A DNA stretch of 64,000 nt, from assembly GCA_036351115.1 (NCBI GenBank), contig JAZBOL010000057.1, positions 68,811 through 132,810 of the forward strand, written 5' to 3'. Source of the DNA: Marinihelvus sp036351115 (lineage in GTDB: Bacteria; Pseudomonadota; Gammaproteobacteria; Xanthomonadales; SZUA-36). Below the pieces are notes generated by a model. It saw only the letters and a program-made list of their open reading frames with translations. It did not search any database and was not told the DNA's origin. Shown here piece by piece: positions 61,634 through 64,000 of the stretch (within the stretch, counting starts at the first letter, position 1; the number at the start of each line of letters is the position of its first letter). Position numbers and translations under genes: made by a program.

Positions 61634-63541
61634 ATGCGCTGCAAGTCGCCCCGAACGCTCTCCCTAACCCTCTTCTCGCTAACCCTGACCCTGGCCCTGC
61701 CCGGTATCGCGGCCGATCGCATCACCCAGTGCGGCACCCTGCCGACGCCGACCGATGGCGCCTGCGACACCACGCCAGGCGAAGGCCGGCTGCTGCTTCG
61801 CGCCGACCTGCTGACGCCCGGTGAAGTCCTGGTCAACGGCGAGCTCCTCGTGGGCGATGACGGGCGTATCGCCTGTGTCGCCTGCGACTGCTCCGGCACA
61901 CCCGGCTATGCCGAGGCCCGTACCCTCAGCTGTCCGGGCTCGGCCGTTTCCCCCGGACTGATCGAGGGCGATCAGTCGGCCCGCTTCGCGGACAATGCAC
62001 CGCAGGATCACGGGGCGGAACGCTATGAGCATCGCCATGACTGGCGGCGCGGCCTGGGAGGGCACACGGAACTCAATGCATCCAGCGCCGGCGACCAGGT
62101 GCTCTGGGCCGAGTACCGGGCCCTGGTGGCGGGCACCACCAGCATGGTGGGCAGCGGTTCAGCGCCCGGCCTCGTGCGCAATCTCGACCGGGCCGAGGCC
62201 CTGGACGGCGTCGCGGAGCCACGCTGGCGACGTGACAGCTTTCCCCTGGGTGACGTAGGGGGTGACAGCCCGCCACCCTGCTCCAACTTCTTTATCGACA
62301 CCCCGAACCCCGCCGAGCCACTGAACATGACCGTGGGCGAAGGGGTGGATCTGCGCGCCAGCAACGAACACGTGTGCCTGTCCGACGACAGTGGGGTGGC
62401 CGGCGGTGAAGATCTCATTCCCGGATCGACCATGAGCCAGGCCATCGGTCTGACCGGACAGCAGGTCCGCGAATCCGCCGCCAAGGGCGCCAGCGTCGCC
62501 TGGACGCCCCGCAATGACATTAGCCTCTACGGCGTAACGGCACCGGTCACCACCCTGCACTTCAACGACGTCCCGATCCTGCTCGGCACCCGCTGGGCAG
62601 CGACCGGTTCGATCAACCTGCTGCGCGAACTGGCCTGCGCGTCCGGGTTCAACCGGGACTATCTCGACAGCGCCTTCAGCGATCGGGACCTGTTCGACAT
62701 GGTGACGATTAACGCGGCGCGGGCGGCCGGCATGGACGACGACATTGGCCAGCTAACGGTCGGAACGTTTGCCGACCTGGTGCTTTGGGACGCCCAGGGT
62801 GCCCAGGGGTACGGGGTCGTAACCGGCGCCACGGAGCAACAGGTGCTGCTCACGGTCAAGGGGGGCGACCCGCTCTACGGCGATGCGACGCTCATGGAGG
62901 CGCTCGGCAAGACGGACCCGGACTGCGAAGTGGTCACGGTCTGCGGGCAAACGCGTCGCATCTGCGCCGTCGGGGAAACGGGCGAATCGCTGCCGACCAG
63001 TTACCTTACGCCCCTGGCTGCCTGCGGCGTAGCGCCCCCGGGGGAACGCAGCTGCATCCCGGCCCGTCCAGCCCAACTTCCGACCCGCCCCCCCGCATTT
63101 TCCGGGGAACGAACGGCTCTCGATCTGGACGGCGATGGAATTGCCAATAGCCAGGACAACTGCCCGACCGTGTTCAACCCGGCGCTGGAAATCAGCGGAT
63201 TCCAGCAGGAAGATTCCGATGGAGACGGCCGGGGCGACGCCTGTGACCCGAGGCCTGCCGCCTTGCTGGCGGCCGGCTTCGAGCCCGGCCAGACGATAGG
63301 CGGCACGCTGACGGGCCTGGGCGATGATCCGATTCACCTCGTGCTCAACGGCGGGATCCTGCTGGAACTTGCCAGCGACGGGCCCTACACGTTCCCGACG
63401 CCCCTGGAGCGTGGCGCACCCTACGACGTGGGCGTGGCGAGTCAGCCCGGCTCCCAGACCTGCGTAATCGAGAACGCCACGGGCGAGGTCGGGGACAGCG
63501 ACGTCAACGACATCACCGTGGTCTGCGTGAACAGCCTCTAA
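61634..63541 (+). CDS. Exported amidohydrolase homologue, probably catalytically dead, with TSP type-3 repeats
   Basis: A 635-residue exported protein. The signal peptide (SLTLFSLTLTLALPGIAA) precedes a domain that follows the amidohydrolase superfamily: GRIACVACDCSGTPGYAEA, then PGLIEG, ERYEHRHDWRRGLGGH, ASVAWTPRNDISLYG and IGQLTVGTFADLVLWDA. The metal-binding positions that carry HxH, two further His and an Asp in active relatives are Gly112-Asp-Gln114, Thr233, Gln269 and Arg320. Residues about 495-540 are TSP type-3 calcium repeats (DLDGDGIANSQDNCP, DSDGDGRGDACD), and a C-terminal domain of about 90 residues follows. It probably binds rather than hydrolyses. Confidence 0.75.
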   Translation: MRCKSPRTLSLTLFSLTLTLALPGIAADRITQCGTLPTPTDGACDTTPGEGRLLLRADLLTPGEVLVNGELLVGDDGRIACVACDCSGTPGYAEARTLSCPGSAVSPGLIEGDQSARFADNAPQDHGAERYEHRHDWRRGLGGHTELNASSAGDQVLWAEYRALVAGTTSMVGSGSAPGLVRNLDRAEALDGVAEPRWRRDSFPLGDVGGDSPPPCSNFFIDTPNPAEPLNMTVGEGVDLRASNEHVCLSDDSGVAGGEDLIPGSTMSQAIGLTGQQVRESAAKGASVAWTPRNDISLYGVTAPVTTLHFNDVPILLGTRWAATGSINLLRELACASGFNRDYLDSAFSDRDLFDMVTINAARAAGMDDDIGQLTVGTFADLVLWDAQGAQGYGVVTGATEQQVLLTVKGGDPLYGDATLMEALGKTDPDCEVVTVCGQTRRICAVGETGESLPTSYLTPLAACGVAPPGERSCIPARPAQLPTRPPAFSGERTALDLDGDGIANSQDNCPTVFNPALEISGFQQEDSDGDGRGDACDPRPAALLAAGFEPGQTIGGTLTGLGDDPIHLVLNGGILLELASDGPYTFPTPLERGAPYDVGVASQPGSQTCVIENATGEVGDSDVNDITVVCVNSL

Positions 63542-63544
63542 CGC

Positions 63545-64000
63545 TCAGGATCCACAGGGCACGGGCAAGGCGTCCGTCGACACCCGCCACAGGTTCGCAT
63601 CCCCCGCGTCCGGGTCGCCACTCGGCCGGTCGCTGGTAAACCAGAGGCTCGCCCCGTCGGTGCCGAGGGCCGGGCCGCCCTCGCCGAAGGCGGTGTTGAG
63701 CTGCGCCAGCGGCGCCACCGGGCTCCAGCGACCATCCTCGCCACGACAAGCGAAGTACAGATCCGAATCCCGCCGGCCCCGGCCCTCGGCCCGGCCCTCG
63801 AGCAGGGCCGTTCGGCCGTCCGGGGTCAGGTAGAAGTAGCTCACGAAGGTCGGCGCCGAGGGATCCGGCAGTTCCGTGTCCAGGGCGACGGCCTCGAAGG
63901 CCGGGGGGTCGGCCCGGTAGTGCCGCCCTTCCCGGTACGGCGGCCGGAAGCTGTAGAACCAGAGCGTTCCGTCGCCGGTGACCACGGGGCCGAATTCATC
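63545..64000 (-). CDS. Periplasmic PD40/WD40-like propeller protein (C-terminal part)
   Basis: The gene continues beyond the right edge; 151 codons are present. The readable part contains propeller-type turns (FGPVVTGDGTLWFYSFR, YLTPDGRTALLEG, GPALGTDGASLWFTSDRPSG), as in WD40-like/TolB-type beta-propellers (PD40). The start lies outside the window. No catalytic residue is recognisable. The stop is three bases from that of the convergent amidohydrolase homologue. Confidence 0.6.
   Translation of the reverse strand, partial: DEFGPVVTGDGTLWFYSFRPPYREGRHYRADPPAFEAVALDTELPDPSAPTFVSYFYLTPDGRTALLEGRAEGRGRRDSDLYFACRGEDGRWSPVAPLAQLNTAFGEGGPALGTDGASLWFTSDRPSGDPDAGDANLWRVSTDALPVPCGS

Overview
The window is one GC-rich, densely coded stretch of a bacterial chromosome. 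Family content points to a Gammaproteobacterium: E. coli-like Pgm and ClpB, a Fur-type ferric ABC system, a TonB-dependent haem-type receptor, lipoproteins and outer-membrane barrels. The many exported peptidases and cell-surface proteins with CTERM-like or thrombospondin-type tails suggest a free-living, protein-degrading lineage near Xanthomonadales/Chromatiales (for example Wenzhouxiangella-like). That placement is inference from memory of family distributions, not a computed result. About 45 protein genes are recognised. I see no tRNA, rRNA, CRISPR array, insertion sequence or phage gene. No gap between genes exceeds 300 bases; the longest is about 260 bases upstream of clpB.

Layout. 1-13 kb: the end of a 2-oxoacid:ferredoxin oxidoreductase beta subunit coupled to a ferritin-like protein, then an outer-membrane protein, class I fructose-bisphosphate aldolase, a SYLF protein, phosphoglucomutase, a large secreted zinc metalloprotease closed by a strong terminator, a second barrel protein, a CTERM-anchored surface protein, a DUF427 protein and a pullulanase. 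The aldolase, Pgm and pullulanase suggest glycogen or alpha-glucan turnover. 13-25 kb: HdeD-like membrane protein, a degenerate class III cyclase, a monooxygenase-MATE pair, CBS and PhzF proteins, a Tat-exported epimerase-like protein, an S9 lipoprotein peptidase, a class D-like sortase, an SNF-family sodium symporter and an exported catalase-peroxidase. 25-33 kb: a Rieske oxygenase with an MFS transporter, a prolyl oligopeptidase lipoprotein followed by a sialidase-fold protein with a Cys-Asp-Cys-Cys cluster, and an exported M17 aminopeptidase. 33-36 kb: a three-gene overlapping operon (NeuD-like acyltransferase, DegT aminotransferase, glycosyltransferase) for an amino sugar.

36-46 kb is an iron region. 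A ferric binding protein gene has a Fur box overlapping the stop codon of the ABC ATPase gene upstream, the permease gene is divergent, and beyond a fused MFS/spermidine-synthase protein lies a Fur-box-preceded TonB receptor with a DUF6607 lipoprotein. 46-51 kb holds the most intriguing cluster: a NoeA-like protein with a kinase-like segment joined to a methyltransferase, a 76-residue membrane protein with a YLDPGTGS motif, and divergently a membrane alkaline-phosphatase/sulfatase-superfamily enzyme with two tandem copies of an undescribed C-terminal module. 51-64 kb: a P-domain/Calx-beta-like secreted protein, a two-subunit Tat-exported molybdenum hydroxylase, a substrate-binding protein with a secreted PQQ-type sugar dehydrogenase, a DM13 protein, clpB with a sigma-32-like promoter and a strong terminator, an exported amidohydrolase homologue whose metal ligands all appear lost, and the 3' end of a periplasmic propeller-like protein.

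Starts were moved from the longest open frame where signal peptides, family alignment or ribosome binding sites demanded it; each case is stated.
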